Under the pieces are notes generated by a model. It made no database searches and had not been told where the DNA came from. It saw nothing but the letters and a program-made list of their open reading frames with translations. This document shows positions 34,828-42,500 of a stretch of DNA of 43,192 nucleotides, one piece after another. Within the stretch, counting starts at the first letter, position 1. Each line of letters starts with the position of its first letter. The DNA is from Bacteroidales bacterium UBA6428 (GTDB lineage: Bacteria; Bacteroidota; Bacteroidia; Bacteroidales; UBA932): assembly GCA_002437305.1 (NCBI GenBank), contig DJOW01000078.1:1-43192 (forward strand), written 5' to 3'. Made by a program: the position numbers and the translations under genes.

Positions 34828-35652
34828 CTATTCCGCTTCCCCCTTACGCCAAGCATTCACCGCCGCACGGACCTGGCCGTACTCAAGCAACAGCCTGCGG
34901 GCGACATCGTAGTCATCTATTCCTGTCTCGCCCATGATCATCCTGGTGCCTCGGTCCACAAGTTTCTTGTTGGTGAGCTGCATGTCCACCATCTTGCTTC
35001 CCCTGACGTGGCCGAGACGGATCATCGAGACCGTCGAGATCATGTTCAGAACCAATTTCTGAGCCGTTCCTGCTTTCATCCTGGTACTTCCGGTCACAAA
35101 CTCAGGGCCGACCACGACCACGATGGGAACCTCAGCCGCCGCGGCTACCGGGGAACCTTCGTTGCAGGTTATGCAGCCAGTCAGCATGCCGTGCCCGCGT
35201 GCGGTCTTCAGGGCCCCGACAACATAAGGTGTCGTGCCCGATGCGGCGATGCCGACAACAACGTCATTTTTGGTTGGCGAATATGCCTGCAGGTCTCTCC
35301 ATCCTCCCATCACATCGTCCTCAGCGCCTTCCACAGCATCACGGATCGCAGTGTCACCACCCGCCATAAAACCGATGAACACATCCTTCACTCCGTACGT
35401 GGGCGGGATCTCGGAAGCGTCCACTATTCCCAGACGCCCGCTTGTCCCGGCACCGAGATAGAAAACCCTCCCTCCGCGCGGAACTCTCTCCACGATTCCG
35501 TCCACAAGTCTCTTGATCTGCGGAATCGCACCCGCCACCGCGACTGGAACCGTCCGGTCTTCCGTGTTGATCGCATTCAGCAACTCCTCGGTGGACATCT
35601 TCTCGAGGTGGTCATACCTTGATGACTGCTCTGTTGTCCTGTTGTCTTCCAT
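34828..35652 (-). CDS. murQ: N-acetylmuramic acid 6-phosphate etherase
   Basis: A 274-residue SIS-domain enzyme that cleaves the lactyl ether of MurNAc-6-phosphate, giving GlcNAc-6-phosphate and lactate in peptidoglycan recycling. Motifs include LGAGTSGRLGIVDASEIPPTYG, GGDTAIRDAVEGAEDD (catalytic glutamate region), GIAASGTTPYVVGAL and the TGSTRMKAGTAQKLVLNM phosphate-binding block. The start at 35652 (MEDNRTTE) is preferred to the longer frame at 35676. It follows the amino-sugar kinase by 44 bases, and its product feeds the same recycling route. Confidence 0.95.
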   Translation of the reverse strand: MEDNRTTEQSSRYDHLEKMSTEELLNAINTEDRTVPVAVAGAIPQIKRLVDGIVERVPRGGRVFYLGAGTSGRLGIVDASEIPPTYGVKDVFIGFMAGGDTAIRDAVEGAEDDVMGGWRDLQAYSPTKNDVVVGIAASGTTPYVVGALKTARGHGMLTGCITCNEGSPVAAAAEVPIVVVVGPEFVTGSTRMKAGTAQKLVLNMISTVSMIRLGHVRGSKMVDMQLTNKKLVDRGTRMIMGETGIDDYDVARRLLLEYGQVRAAVNAWRKGEAE

Positions 35653-35696
35653 AACCTTGCAATGTCTCCGGACCACAGTCCTTGCCTACATAATAA

Positions 35697-36572
35697 TCAT
35701 TTCCTGCCAAGATGGTAATCTACAAGTCCCTCGACAGGAGCAGGAATGATTGCCGAGAAACGGATCCCGTACGGCTCTGCGACTTTCTTGAGGATCTGCC
35801 TGTGGGCATAGCCGAAACCACCCACGACACCGACAGGGTACCTTTCCAGGTCATACTGTCTCAAAGCCCTCTCGATGAAATCCCTGAAATTCCGGTCAAC
35901 GAGGCCGCGGACATATTCACTGACAGGGTACATTTCCAGAATCCACGGAGCGAACGCTCCAAGGTACTTTGACGGGGCTTCACCACGGTAGACATTCTGC
36001 ACGACTGTCATGTAATCCACCTTGAATGCCTTCGCGAACCCGCCAGCCACCGGCTCCGGAACAAGTCCCTTGAGAAAGTCAGCCATGAACAGCTTGCCAA
36101 GCCTGGCTCCTCCGCCTTCATCTCCAAGGATGAATCCCGCTGAGCGGACGTTCTTAACAATCCTCTCTCCGTCAAACAGGCAGCTGTTCGACCCTGTCCC
36201 CAGGATGGCGGCGATTCCCGGATTGTGTCCGCAGACAGCGCGCGCGGCGTCAAGAAGATCCGAGGCGTACTCCATCCGCGCACCGGGGAACAATGCCTTG
36301 AGCACTTTGTCCAGACCTTCAGCCTGGGCCGGCACAGTCTCTCCTTCCGGGACGATCAGTCCGGCGGCGTAGAAATGCACCTCCGTCACATCCTCACCGG
36401 TAAGGCCATGCTTTCCAAATTCCGAGAACGCCTCCATGACGATGTCACGAACCACATCCTGCGGCATCGTGGAAAGATTCATCCCCGCTGTCTTCACATT
36501 GATCGGGGCTCTGTCCTGTGCGGCGGCGCACCAATCAGTCTTTGTGGCGCCGCTTTCAACTATAATGATCAT
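35697..36572 (-). CDS. murK: BadF/BadG-type amino-sugar kinase (GlcNAc/MurNAc kinase, MurK-like)
   Basis: A 291-residue ASKHA-fold kinase. The phosphate-1 loop is VESGATKTDWCA (residues 4-15), ILGTGSNSCLFDG is the phosphate-2 region (about 123-135), and VGGFGYAH lies in the adenosine-binding region. The family includes N-acetylglucosamine kinase and MurK, which phosphorylates MurNAc and GlcNAc. Its position immediately before murQ parallels the Tannerella murK-murQ arrangement, so MurNAc kinase activity (making the MurQ substrate) is likely. Plain GlcNAc kinase is the alternative. No MurNAc transporter (murT) is in the window. A promoter lies at 36618-36651. Confidence 0.8.
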   Translation of the reverse strand: MIIIVESGATKTDWCAAAQDRAPINVKTAGMNLSTMPQDVVRDIVMEAFSEFGKHGLTGEDVTEVHFYAAGLIVPEGETVPAQAEGLDKVLKALFPGARMEYASDLLDAARAVCGHNPGIAAILGTGSNSCLFDGERIVKNVRSAGFILGDEGGGARLGKLFMADFLKGLVPEPVAGGFAKAFKVDYMTVVQNVYRGEAPSKYLGAFAPWILEMYPVSEYVRGLVDRNFRDFIERALRQYDLERYPVGVVGGFGYAHRQILKKVAEPYGIRFSAIIPAPVEGLVDYHLGRK

Positions 36573-36617
36573 AAGTATTTTTTAATTTGTCTCTCCAGCG
36601 GATAAAATCAAGTCCTG

Positions 36618-36651
36618 CAAAGATACTTCTTTTCAGTGGATATTTATCAAA
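36618..36651 (-). promoter_or_regulatory. Promoter of the murK-murQ-recR-mntP operon
   Basis: On the minus strand TATCTTTG (36618-36625) fits the -7 consensus and TTTG (36648-36651) fits the -33 box, with a slightly long 22-base spacer. The -7 box is 45 bases before the kinase ATG. Confidence 0.55.
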
Positions 36652-36669
36652 TCAGATGTGGCCGGCGCC

Positions 36670-37782
36670 CTATTTTTTCAAAGCCCTTCTCATCACCGGC
36701 AACATCTTATCCACATAGCGCATCATTCCGAGATCGGTAAAGTGCACCCCGTCAACGGTGGCCTCTCCGTCATTCCCTATCAAACCGTCAGTGGAGACAT
36801 AGTACAACTTTTTCTCCCCCGCCTTCTTGAGCTTTTTGTAAAGTGACCGCTGGGCGGAGTTTCTTGAGGAGACATCTTCCTGCATCTTCAGGTCGAATCT
36901 GGTGTGCGGGAAAGTAGGATCCTCGACAAGAATCACCGGCACATCCGGAAAGGCATCCCTGATTATGCGGAAGAACCTCTCCCCCCTTTCGTTGGTCATC
37001 TCGGCGGTTGAGTTCGGAACGTTGTCCAGCACAATGAGTCCCGGATCCGGGACCTTGGTGATGTACTCCGCGATCTCATAGTCAAGGATCGCGTTGCCGC
37101 TGAAGCCGAGGTTGATCACCTCCCTGTCAAGCCTGCGGCCAAGAATAGCGGTGAACGCCATGCCAGGACGCGAGGCGCAGCCACCTTGAAGAATACTCGT
37201 GCCATACATGACAATCGGACGGTCATGCATAGGGCTGTCTACAGCCGGAGCCTCAATCACGGAACCCTCATCGATTCCTATCTCCAAAGACGTAATTCCA
37301 TTATACAAAGAGAGATACAGCATAAACTCTCGCATCCGGGGCCTCATGTTGGCCACAATCGTCTTGTTTTTGACCTCTTTGTCCCGGCCTCCCCACTCAA
37401 AGCCGCTGCCAGCGAAGCGCCATCCGTCTTTCTCTGTAAGGATGTATAGGTCAAGGCCGCTGTCCCCGGCGTCAGCCATGTGCGGCATGTACTGTCTCGG
37501 ACTTGTGGACCTCCATCGGGCCCGAATCTGGGTTGAGTTGGAGCGGAAACGAATGTAAAGGCCTGCGGAATTACGGCCAAGATCCCACAGCGGTTCCCTT
37601 ATCACATCCTTGAGCTCATCCGGAAGGCGTTCGTACCTGGCCGAGGTTTTCTCGACGCACTTGCCGAACAGCGGCAATGACGAAGCATCACTGTAGATGA
37701 CCTTTTTCTCTTGCGCCAAGGCATCCAAGCCCAAAAAGGCGGCGATCATAACGCCCATGGCGATCTTTAATAAATTCGGCAT
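36670..37782 (-). CDS. Secreted SGNH/GDSL hydrolase
   Basis: A 370-residue exported esterase. The signal peptide is MPNLLKIAMGVMIAAFLGLDALA. An N-terminal jelly-roll-like domain (about 25-175, carrying SAGLYIRFRSNSTQIRARW) matches the SGNH_hydro_N module. The SGNH hydrolase follows: block I VMYGTSILQGGCASRPGMAF (serine nucleophile), block II NLGFSGN, block III VLDNVPNSTAE, and block V DGVHFTDLGMMRY with the Asp-x-x-His pair. Such two-domain proteins in Bacteroidales usually deacetylate or de-esterify glycans. The substrate here is unknown, and no polysaccharide-utilisation genes surround it. It ends 97 bases before the kinase gene start; pnuC lies 12 bases upstream of its start codon, so the two may share a transcript. 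Confidence 0.85.
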   Translation of the reverse strand: MPNLLKIAMGVMIAAFLGLDALAQEKKVIYSDASSLPLFGKCVEKTSARYERLPDELKDVIREPLWDLGRNSAGLYIRFRSNSTQIRARWRSTSPRQYMPHMADAGDSGLDLYILTEKDGWRFAGSGFEWGGRDKEVKNKTIVANMRPRMREFMLYLSLYNGITSLEIGIDEGSVIEAPAVDSPMHDRPIVMYGTSILQGGCASRPGMAFTAILGRRLDREVINLGFSGNAILDYEIAEYITKVPDPGLIVLDNVPNSTAEMTNERGERFFRIIRDAFPDVPVILVEDPTFPHTRFDLKMQEDVSSRNSAQRSLYKKLKKAGEKKLYYVSTDGLIGNDGEATVDGVHFTDLGMMRYVDKMLPVMRRALKK

Positions 37783-37794
37783 ATCAATAGAAAA

Positions 37795-38397
37795 TTATTC
37801 ATCATGGTCTACGTACGCGCCCCTGCGCAGCCAATGGAAAAAACCGTAGGCGGCGGCTGCGACGTAAGCGGCATAAAGCGTTGTCAGCCAATATTGCCCT
37901 TCAAGGAAACACATCACCACCAAGACAATGTCAGCGACAATCCAAATGATCCAGTGATAGGGAATCGACCGCCCCAGCCAATAGGTCGCGACCACCGACA
38001 TCATGGCCGACGCGGCGTCCAACCATGTGCTTGATCCACCAAAAGCCCGGAGAATCCAAGCCAGAGACACCGTCCCGCCGATGAATATCACCGTGCTCCA
38101 CAAAGCAGTGGAGGCATCCAACCTCCCAAGATGAACGGAAGCCTCCTTCCCCGAAGCGCTTTCCCGAAGGGTCCTGCTGTCCTTTCTCCATTGATACAAT
38201 CCCCAGAACGACATCACCACATAATAGATGTTCAGAGCCATATTCGACCAAAGATGCTGCACTGCGAATGAATATGCACACGCAAATCCCGTGGCTATCC
38301 CGAAGTACCACATGCCGTTCTTCTGAAGAACCTCCAGAACTATGTAAGGGACGCCAGAGACAAGGGCTATAATCTCAATGATTTCAATAATGTCCAT
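37795..38397 (-). CDS. pnuC: PnuC-family nicotinamide riboside (vitamin) transporter
   Basis: A 200-residue membrane protein with about seven predicted helices. PYIVLEVLQKNGMWYFGIATGFACAYSF and LNIYYVVMSFWGLYQWRK are characteristic of the PnuC family, whose members move nicotinamide riboside or, in PnuT versions, thiamine by facilitated diffusion. Bacteroidetes pnuT copies usually precede a thiamine pyrophosphokinase gene; none is present here, nor a THI-box riboswitch, so the NAD-precursor role is favoured. The -7 box TAATTTTG lies at 38450-38457 on its strand, and the spot where a -33 box should be is inside a MITE-like element. Confidence 0.85.
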   Translation of the reverse strand: MDIIEIIEIIALVSGVPYIVLEVLQKNGMWYFGIATGFACAYSFAVQHLWSNMALNIYYVVMSFWGLYQWRKDSRTLRESASGKEASVHLGRLDASTALWSTVIFIGGTVSLAWILRAFGGSSTWLDAASAMMSVVATYWLGRSIPYHWIIWIVADIVLVVMCFLEGQYWLTTLYAAYVAAAAYGFFHWLRRGAYVDHDE

Positions 38398-38449
38398 AAT
38401 TTCAGAAATATCAGAAACAATCCTTTTGCAGCTTTCAGCGCCTGCTTTG

Positions 38450-38457
38450 CAAAATTA
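38450..38457 (-). promoter_or_regulatory. Candidate -7 box of pnuC
   Basis: TAATTTTG on the minus strand fits TAnnTTTG, 52 bases before the pnuC ATG. The expected -33 position (about 38478-38481) is within the terminal repeat of the adjoining element and reads TTTT rather than TTTG. Confidence 0.45.
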
Positions 38458-38460
38458 CAT

Positions 38461-38569
38461 ATTTTTGAGTCCACTTGAAAAAGTCTTTTTTTGAAAAATA
38501 TGTGCCACACAGCTACCTTCAAAGGGGTTAAAAGTGGCGAATGGTAGTTTTTCAAGTGGACTCATTTTT
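38461..38569. mobile_element. MITE-like element, 97 bases, with target-site duplication
   Basis: The core 38467-38563 starts with GAGTCCACTTGAAAAA and ends with its exact reverse complement (16-base terminal inverted repeats). Both sides are flanked by ATTTTT (38461-38466 and 38564-38569), as expected from target duplication. The interior can pair further (GCCAC with GTGGC) and has no coding capacity. It is a good miniature inverted-repeat transposable element; the parent transposase is not in the window. A structured leader is the alternative. Confidence 0.65.
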
Positions 38570-38999
38570 GGACAACTTTATAAAATTCGGGCAATTTCAT
38601 CAAACAATAAAAAGGCTCATCTCTGTGATGAAAATCACCTCACATTAACTTTCCAACCGTATTTCCCCTCTGTCTCCCTCCGCCCTCTACTCTCTTCTCC
38701 TCACTCTTTCTCCTCCCTATACATTTTCTTCTCGTCTTTAGACATCAATTCATTGACCAAGACCAGACCGTCCCTTCACATTGACTTGGACCGCGGCATT
38801 TTGTGATTGGGGATGTTCAGGTTGGGGACCATGTCCTTTAGCCATCCCATTCGTTGGCCAGAACTGCGGCTCAAGCACGCGCCATGGAGACCAACCCACT
38901 ATCTATGAACATGTAAAATGAATATCCTCCCACCCAGAAAGGGCAGGAGGATACACATTCTTTAGCTGACTATCAAGAGCTTATGCTCCAAGAAGTTGC
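38570..38999. other. Non-coding stretch between the MITE-like element and fba
   Basis: No supported gene. It contains a polypyrimidine stretch at about 38655-38740 (TC-rich on the plus strand, resembling the much longer tract at 40556-40985) and the fba terminator hairpin at 38923-38953. The segment 38800-38900 has mixed composition and no recognisable content. Confidence 0.5.
38923..38953 (-). terminator. Terminator hairpin of fba
   Basis: TATCCTCC (38923-38930) pairs with GGAGGATA (38946-38953), with CCC/GGG able to pair inside the loop. It lies about 47 bases past the fba stop codon on the minus strand and is followed there by a TTCATTTT stretch. Confidence 0.65.
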
Positions 39000-40001
39000 T
39001 TACTCAGCCTTTCCGTCAGAACCGAGGACATCCACAATCTTGTGCTTGTAGAGCTTCTTCATCTCATCGCGGGCTGGTCCGAGGTACTTTCTTGGATCGA
39101 ACTCAGCCGGCTTCTCAACGAAGATCTTGCGGATGACAGCGGTCATGGCGAGACGGGAGTCAGAGTCGATGTTGATCTTGCAGACCGCGCTCTTGGCCGC
39201 CTCGCGGAGCTGATCCTCAGGGATACCGACAGCGTCAGGAAGCTTTCCACCGTACTTGTTGATCATGTCAACATACTCCTGAGGTACTGAGGAGGATCCG
39301 TGAAGCACGATAGGGAATCCAGGAAGCTTCTTCTCGATCTCGTGGAGAACATCGAAAGCGAGTGGAGGTGGTACAAGACGGCCGGTCTTAGGGTCTCTTG
39401 TGCACTGCTCAGGCTTGAACTTGTAGGCTCCGTGAGAGGTACCGATGGAAATCGCGAGGGAATCGCATCCAGTACGGGTAGAGAAGTCGATAACCTCCTC
39501 GGGCTTTGTGTAGTGAGACTCCTCAGCGGAGACCTCCTCCTCAACGCCGGCAAGAACACCAAGCTCGGCCTCTACCACAACATCAAACTGATGAGCATAG
39601 TCAACCACCTTCCTGGTGAGAGCTATGTTCTCCTCATACGGAAGGGCGGAGCCATCGATCATCACTGATGAGAATCCCATGTCCACGCAGCTCTTGCAAA
39701 GCTCGAAGCTGTCACCATGATCAAGGTGAAGAACAATCTGAGGATGCTCCCAACCCAATTCCTTGGCATACTGCACAGCACCCTCCGCCATGTAGCGAAG
39801 AAGGGTCTGGTTGGCATAGTTGCGGGCTCCCTTGGAAACCTGAAGGATTACCGGTGACTTTTCCTCCGCGGCAGCCTGGATAATAGCCTGAAGCTGCTCC
39901 ATGTTGTTGAAGTTGAACGCAGGGATCGCATAGCCACCCTTTACGGCCTTAGCGAACATCTCTCTTGTGTTGAGAAGGCCAAGATCTTTGTATGATACCA
40001 T
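39000..40001 (-). CDS. fba: Class II fructose-1,6-bisphosphate aldolase
   Basis: A 333-residue zinc-dependent aldolase that interconverts fructose-1,6-bisphosphate with dihydroxyacetone phosphate and glyceraldehyde-3-phosphate. The zinc ligand segment LHLDHGDSFELCKSCVDMGFSSVMIDGS, the VEAELGVLAGVEEEVSAEE segment, SIGTSHGAYKF and LHGSSSVPQEYVDMINKYGG are all in place. Length matches the class IIB enzymes. Codon bias is strong and no GAATAT hexamer occurs inside, as in rpsA, fitting high expression. The ATG at 40001 is preceded by a long AT-rich leader; a -7 box TAAATTTG lies at 40065-40072 on its strand. Confidence 0.95.
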   Translation of the reverse strand: MVSYKDLGLLNTREMFAKAVKGGYAIPAFNFNNMEQLQAIIQAAAEEKSPVILQVSKGARNYANQTLLRYMAEGAVQYAKELGWEHPQIVLHLDHGDSFELCKSCVDMGFSSVMIDGSALPYEENIALTRKVVDYAHQFDVVVEAELGVLAGVEEEVSAEESHYTKPEEVIDFSTRTGCDSLAISIGTSHGAYKFKPEQCTRDPKTGRLVPPPLAFDVLHEIEKKLPGFPIVLHGSSSVPQEYVDMINKYGGKLPDAVGIPEDQLREAAKSAVCKINIDSDSRLAMTAVIRKIFVEKPAEFDPRKYLGPARDEMKKLYKHKIVDVLGSDGKAE

Positions 40002-40064
40002 AATTCTATGAATTTAGAAAATAATTTTCAGTTGCACCGGCATTGTTTTTCTTCAAATGCCGTG

Positions 40065-40072
40065 CAAATTTA
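40065..40072 (-). promoter_or_regulatory. Candidate -7 box of fba
   Basis: TAAATTTG on the minus strand fits TAnnTTTG, 63 bases before the fba ATG. The -33 box is weak. Confidence 0.5.
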
Positions 40073-40094
40073 CTCCATTTTTGTAAAAAGTTTA

Positions 40095-40102
40095 TAATTT
40101 TG
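40095..40102 (+). promoter_or_regulatory. Candidate -7 box of the TSCPD gene
   Basis: TAATTTTG fits TAnnTTTG and gives a leader of about 10-22 bases to the first two ATGs. No TTTG occurs 19-21 bases upstream. Confidence 0.4.
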
Positions 40103-40130
40103 CGACATTAATCGTTTAATGATAACAATT

Positions 40131-40433
40131 ATGGCGATAGGTGATGATTTCAAGGTGATCTCTGACAAAACGTCCGATGGTGTCAGACACATAACCGCGG
40201 TTCCCAGCGCAATCGTGTGCTCCGTTCAGATTGATTTCGACCTGGTGGACGGGAAAATACACAATCTTCGCTACATCAAGGGATGTGACGGAAATCTCCA
40301 GGCAATCGGCAGACTTCTGGAGGGAATGAACGCGTCCAAGGCTGCCGAAATCCTGTCCGGGGTCAACTGCCACGGCCGTGGCTCTTCTTGCTCTGACCAG
40401 CTGGCCAGGATCCTAAAGCATGTCATAGGGTAG
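40131..40433 (+). CDS. TSCPD domain protein
   Basis: A 100-residue protein (104 if the ATG at 40119 is used) matching the TSCPD family, named for a conserved motif seen near the C-terminus of some ribonucleotide reductases. Visible features: VPSAIVCSVQIDFDLVDGKIHNLRYIKGCDGNLQAIGRLLEGM, and CHGRGSSCSDQLARIL, where SCSD replaces the usual SCPD. The cysteine pattern suggests metal binding; the small stand-alone members have no established role. It is divergent from fba. Confidence 0.8.
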   Translation: MAIGDDFKVISDKTSDGVRHITAVPSAIVCSVQIDFDLVDGKIHNLRYIKGCDGNLQAIGRLLEGMNASKAAEILSGVNCHGRGSSCSDQLARILKHVIG

Positions 40434-40555
40434 GATTCCCTGTCATTGCGCCATTGACCGGTCAGGCGGAAGGCACTTGCGCTTCGCGCCAAGGCCTTGA
40501 CTACATTTCCTCAGAGAAGAATACCATGTCCGGCTGAAGGAACTTGCGATTATCA

Positions 40556-40985
40556 TCATTTCACATCCTCATCCGTCTCCCACTCCTTCCGTCTTACGCT
40601 CCTTCCGCCTTCCGTTCCTTCCGTCAGACAGCACCGCATTTCTCCTGGGAGTAGCGGCCGTATCTGAAGTCTTCCTCTCACACTCTTCACTCCCTACTCT
40701 CTTACTCTCTTACTCTCTTACTCTCTTACTCTCAACATCACCAACTCCCTATCGCACACTCTCTTCTCTCTCATCTTCTTCTCTCTCTTTTCTGTCATCT
40801 TCTTCTCTCTCATCCTCTTCCTCTTTATCTCTTCCTCTTCATCCCTTCTTTATCTCTTCCTCTTCCTCTTCATCTCTGCCTCATCCTCTTCTTTATCTCT
40901 TCACTCTCATCTCTTCTCTCTAATCTCACCATCTCTCAAACATCATCTCCCACCCGCTCTCTCTCATTCATTCAAACGACTCAAA
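40556..40985. repeat. Polypyrimidine low-complexity tract (about 430 bases)
   Basis: The plus strand is almost entirely C and T with scattered A. Words such as CTCTT, CATCTTC and CCTCTTCCTC recur, and an exact 8-base unit (TTACTCTC) repeats about four times in tandem near 40697-40737. A/T content of individual words varies, so this is degenerate expansion rather than a clean satellite. The mirror-like homopurine/homopyrimidine make-up could form triplex (H-DNA). Confidence 0.8.
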
Positions 40986-41130
40986 ACCGCCCTCCAACGC
41001 ATTAACCTCGCGGCTGCAGCTCCACGGGCCAGAAGCTCAGAAGGCTTTCAACGGAATGTATGCCCCATAAAGGGGTAAGCCAAAGCCGCATGGAGGGTAA
41101 ACCACTGCCTCTCAACACGATAAACTACCA

Positions 41131-41157
41131 TCCTCCCTTCCGGTTCAGCGGGGAGGA
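41131..41157 (-). terminator. Hairpin after the REP-type transposase remnant
   Basis: TCCTCCC (41131-41137) pairs with GGGAGGA (41151-41157) around a 13-base loop, just past the end of the transposase frame. Its arms resemble those of the fba hairpin. No U-tract. Confidence 0.4.
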
Positions 41158-41168
41158 GGACATTATTA

Positions 41169-42122
41169 TCATCTGAATGTCAGCAACTTATTCTCCACAT
41201 CCGTTTCTTGAATATGCAGGAATTTCTTTGCATGGGCAGGAGAGACAAGGCAACGGCTGACAAGCTCATCGAAATATTCAAAACGAATCTCCATCGCTTC
41301 ACGGAATATGTCGCCGATGTCCTTGAAGCGTTTGTCGGCGGCGAGGTACCGCGTCATCTTTCCGTAGGCCCGCCCCGATTTCGAATCGAAGGGCTCGTCG
41401 AGGTCATATTCAGATCCGGTGTTGAACGAGAACGCGCCGACCATCTTTTCTTAACTGCCATAAAAGCCGACGGTACGGTTGAAATCAATGCAGGAATATT
41501 TCCGGATAATGAAGTCTGTCAGCTGTTGTTTCTCTTTGACATTCAGAGGATCAAGCAGTTCATCCAGCCTTTCGTAAAGCAAAGGCCTCCCTGTGGTCTG
41601 GAAATAATCAACCATCTTCAAAGATCTTCTTAGTCCCGCTGAGGCGCGTGACAGCACCGTTTTCTCTGAATATGGTTGTTTGGCTCCGGCATATGCGATG
41701 AAGTTCCAGCGCCATTCCTCAGCACGGTGGCACATCCTGTCTTCCACAGGATTGTTGTTGACGTAGGCCAGAGCCGTCCTGACGGCCTTGTCATCACTCT
41801 TGACCGAGGTACCATAGACACCGAACAGATTGCCGGACAAGCCATGTCTGGAATTATAGGCCTTTGTGAACCAAGAGTTGAGATCGCGCAGAAAATTCGC
41901 GACCTTGGCGGAAGTGACATCTTCCAACAGGATGTGAACATGATTGTGCATTATACACAGTCCGAGCACTCGTACCTTGTACCTTATGGCGACGACACAA
42001 AAGATCGTGAAAAACACCAACGAGTCTTTGGTGTTGTAGAACACCACGAAACCGTGTCTTGCCCTCTGAAAGACGTGAACCGCCACGCCTCTCGGGATGA
42101 TCTTACGCTTTTTTGAGGTCAT
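41169..42122 (-). pseudogene. REP-associated (Y1/IS200-like) transposase interrupted by a stop codon
   Basis: An HUH-type Y1 transposase. The His-rich motif HNHVH is at residues 59-63 (LCIMHNHVHILLE) and the probable catalytic tyrosine is at 89 in LNSWFTKAYNSRHG. NNNPVEDRMCHRAEEWRWNF and the C-terminal basic/aromatic region are typical of REP-associated tyrosine transposases. A single in-frame TAA at 41451-41453 splits the gene: the first 223 residues end at FYGS, and two codons later the same frame continues with KMVGAFSFNTGSEYDLDEPF for another 92 residues. A one-base change from TAT/TAC would explain it. The upstream catalytic part is complete, so some activity without the C-terminal third cannot be excluded. 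Confidence 0.8.
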
Positions 42123-42189
42123 AGTTCAATGTTTAAGTTGTTATCGTTCATCATGTGTCTGGTCCCTTGGATCAGAAATTGCCCCCGAT

Positions 42190-42279
42190 CACCTTGGCCT
42201 CAGCCGATTCCGCCCGATCCATGCCGTGGGCTTCCTCCTGCAGGCGTTCTCAACCACCTTGGCCTCAGCCGATTCCGCC
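42190..42279. repeat. Pair of exact 25-base direct repeats
   Basis: The same 25 bases (beginning CACCTTGGCCTCAGCC, ending GATTCCGCC) occur at 42190-42214 and 42255-42279, 65 bases apart start to start, directly behind the start of the REP-type transposase. They might be recognition repeats of that transposase family or a small duplication. Confidence 0.7.
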
Positions 42280-42368
42280 TCTTATGGCGTAAATACTCAG
42301 GATTTTCGCTAAGATAAGCATTCTATGTCCAAACAACAAACTTTTTTGATTAGAGATTACGCACTGTG

Positions 42369-42500
42369 ATGAAGATAGCGGTGAAGACAGTGATGACAGT
42401 GATGGCAGTGATGGCAGTGATGGCAATGATGGCAGTGATGGCAGTGATGGCAGTGTCTTTGACGGCGCTGCTCCGCCTTGCGAAGGTCGGACCTAATTGA
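42369..42500 (+). other. 9-base tandem repeat that encodes a hydrophobic 43-aa frame
   Basis: Eight copies of GTGATGGCA-type units run from 42381 to 42452. In the frame starting at the ATG 42369 each unit reads Val-Met-Ala, giving a short basic N-terminus (MKIAVK), a hydrophobic stretch and a tail LLRLAKVGPN. That could be a membrane micropeptide, but no ribosome site is obvious and repeats produce such frames by chance. The repeat is certain; the gene is doubtful. Confidence 0.35.

Larger units (their letters stand above)
40434..41168. other. Non-coding stretch with long polypyrimidine tract
   Basis: No gene supported over about 730 bases. Most of it is low-complexity C/T sequence on the plus strand (listed separately). 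From about 41000 to 41165 the composition returns to normal, with a small hairpin (CCCCATAAAGGGG near 41073) and a terminator-like hairpin at 41131-41157, but no recognised RNA. Confidence 0.6.

Noticed and set aside
40434..41168. Structured RNA (RNase P, tmRNA or similar) between the TSCPD gene and the transposase
   Set aside because: No conserved core sequence of these RNAs is present; only small isolated hairpins.
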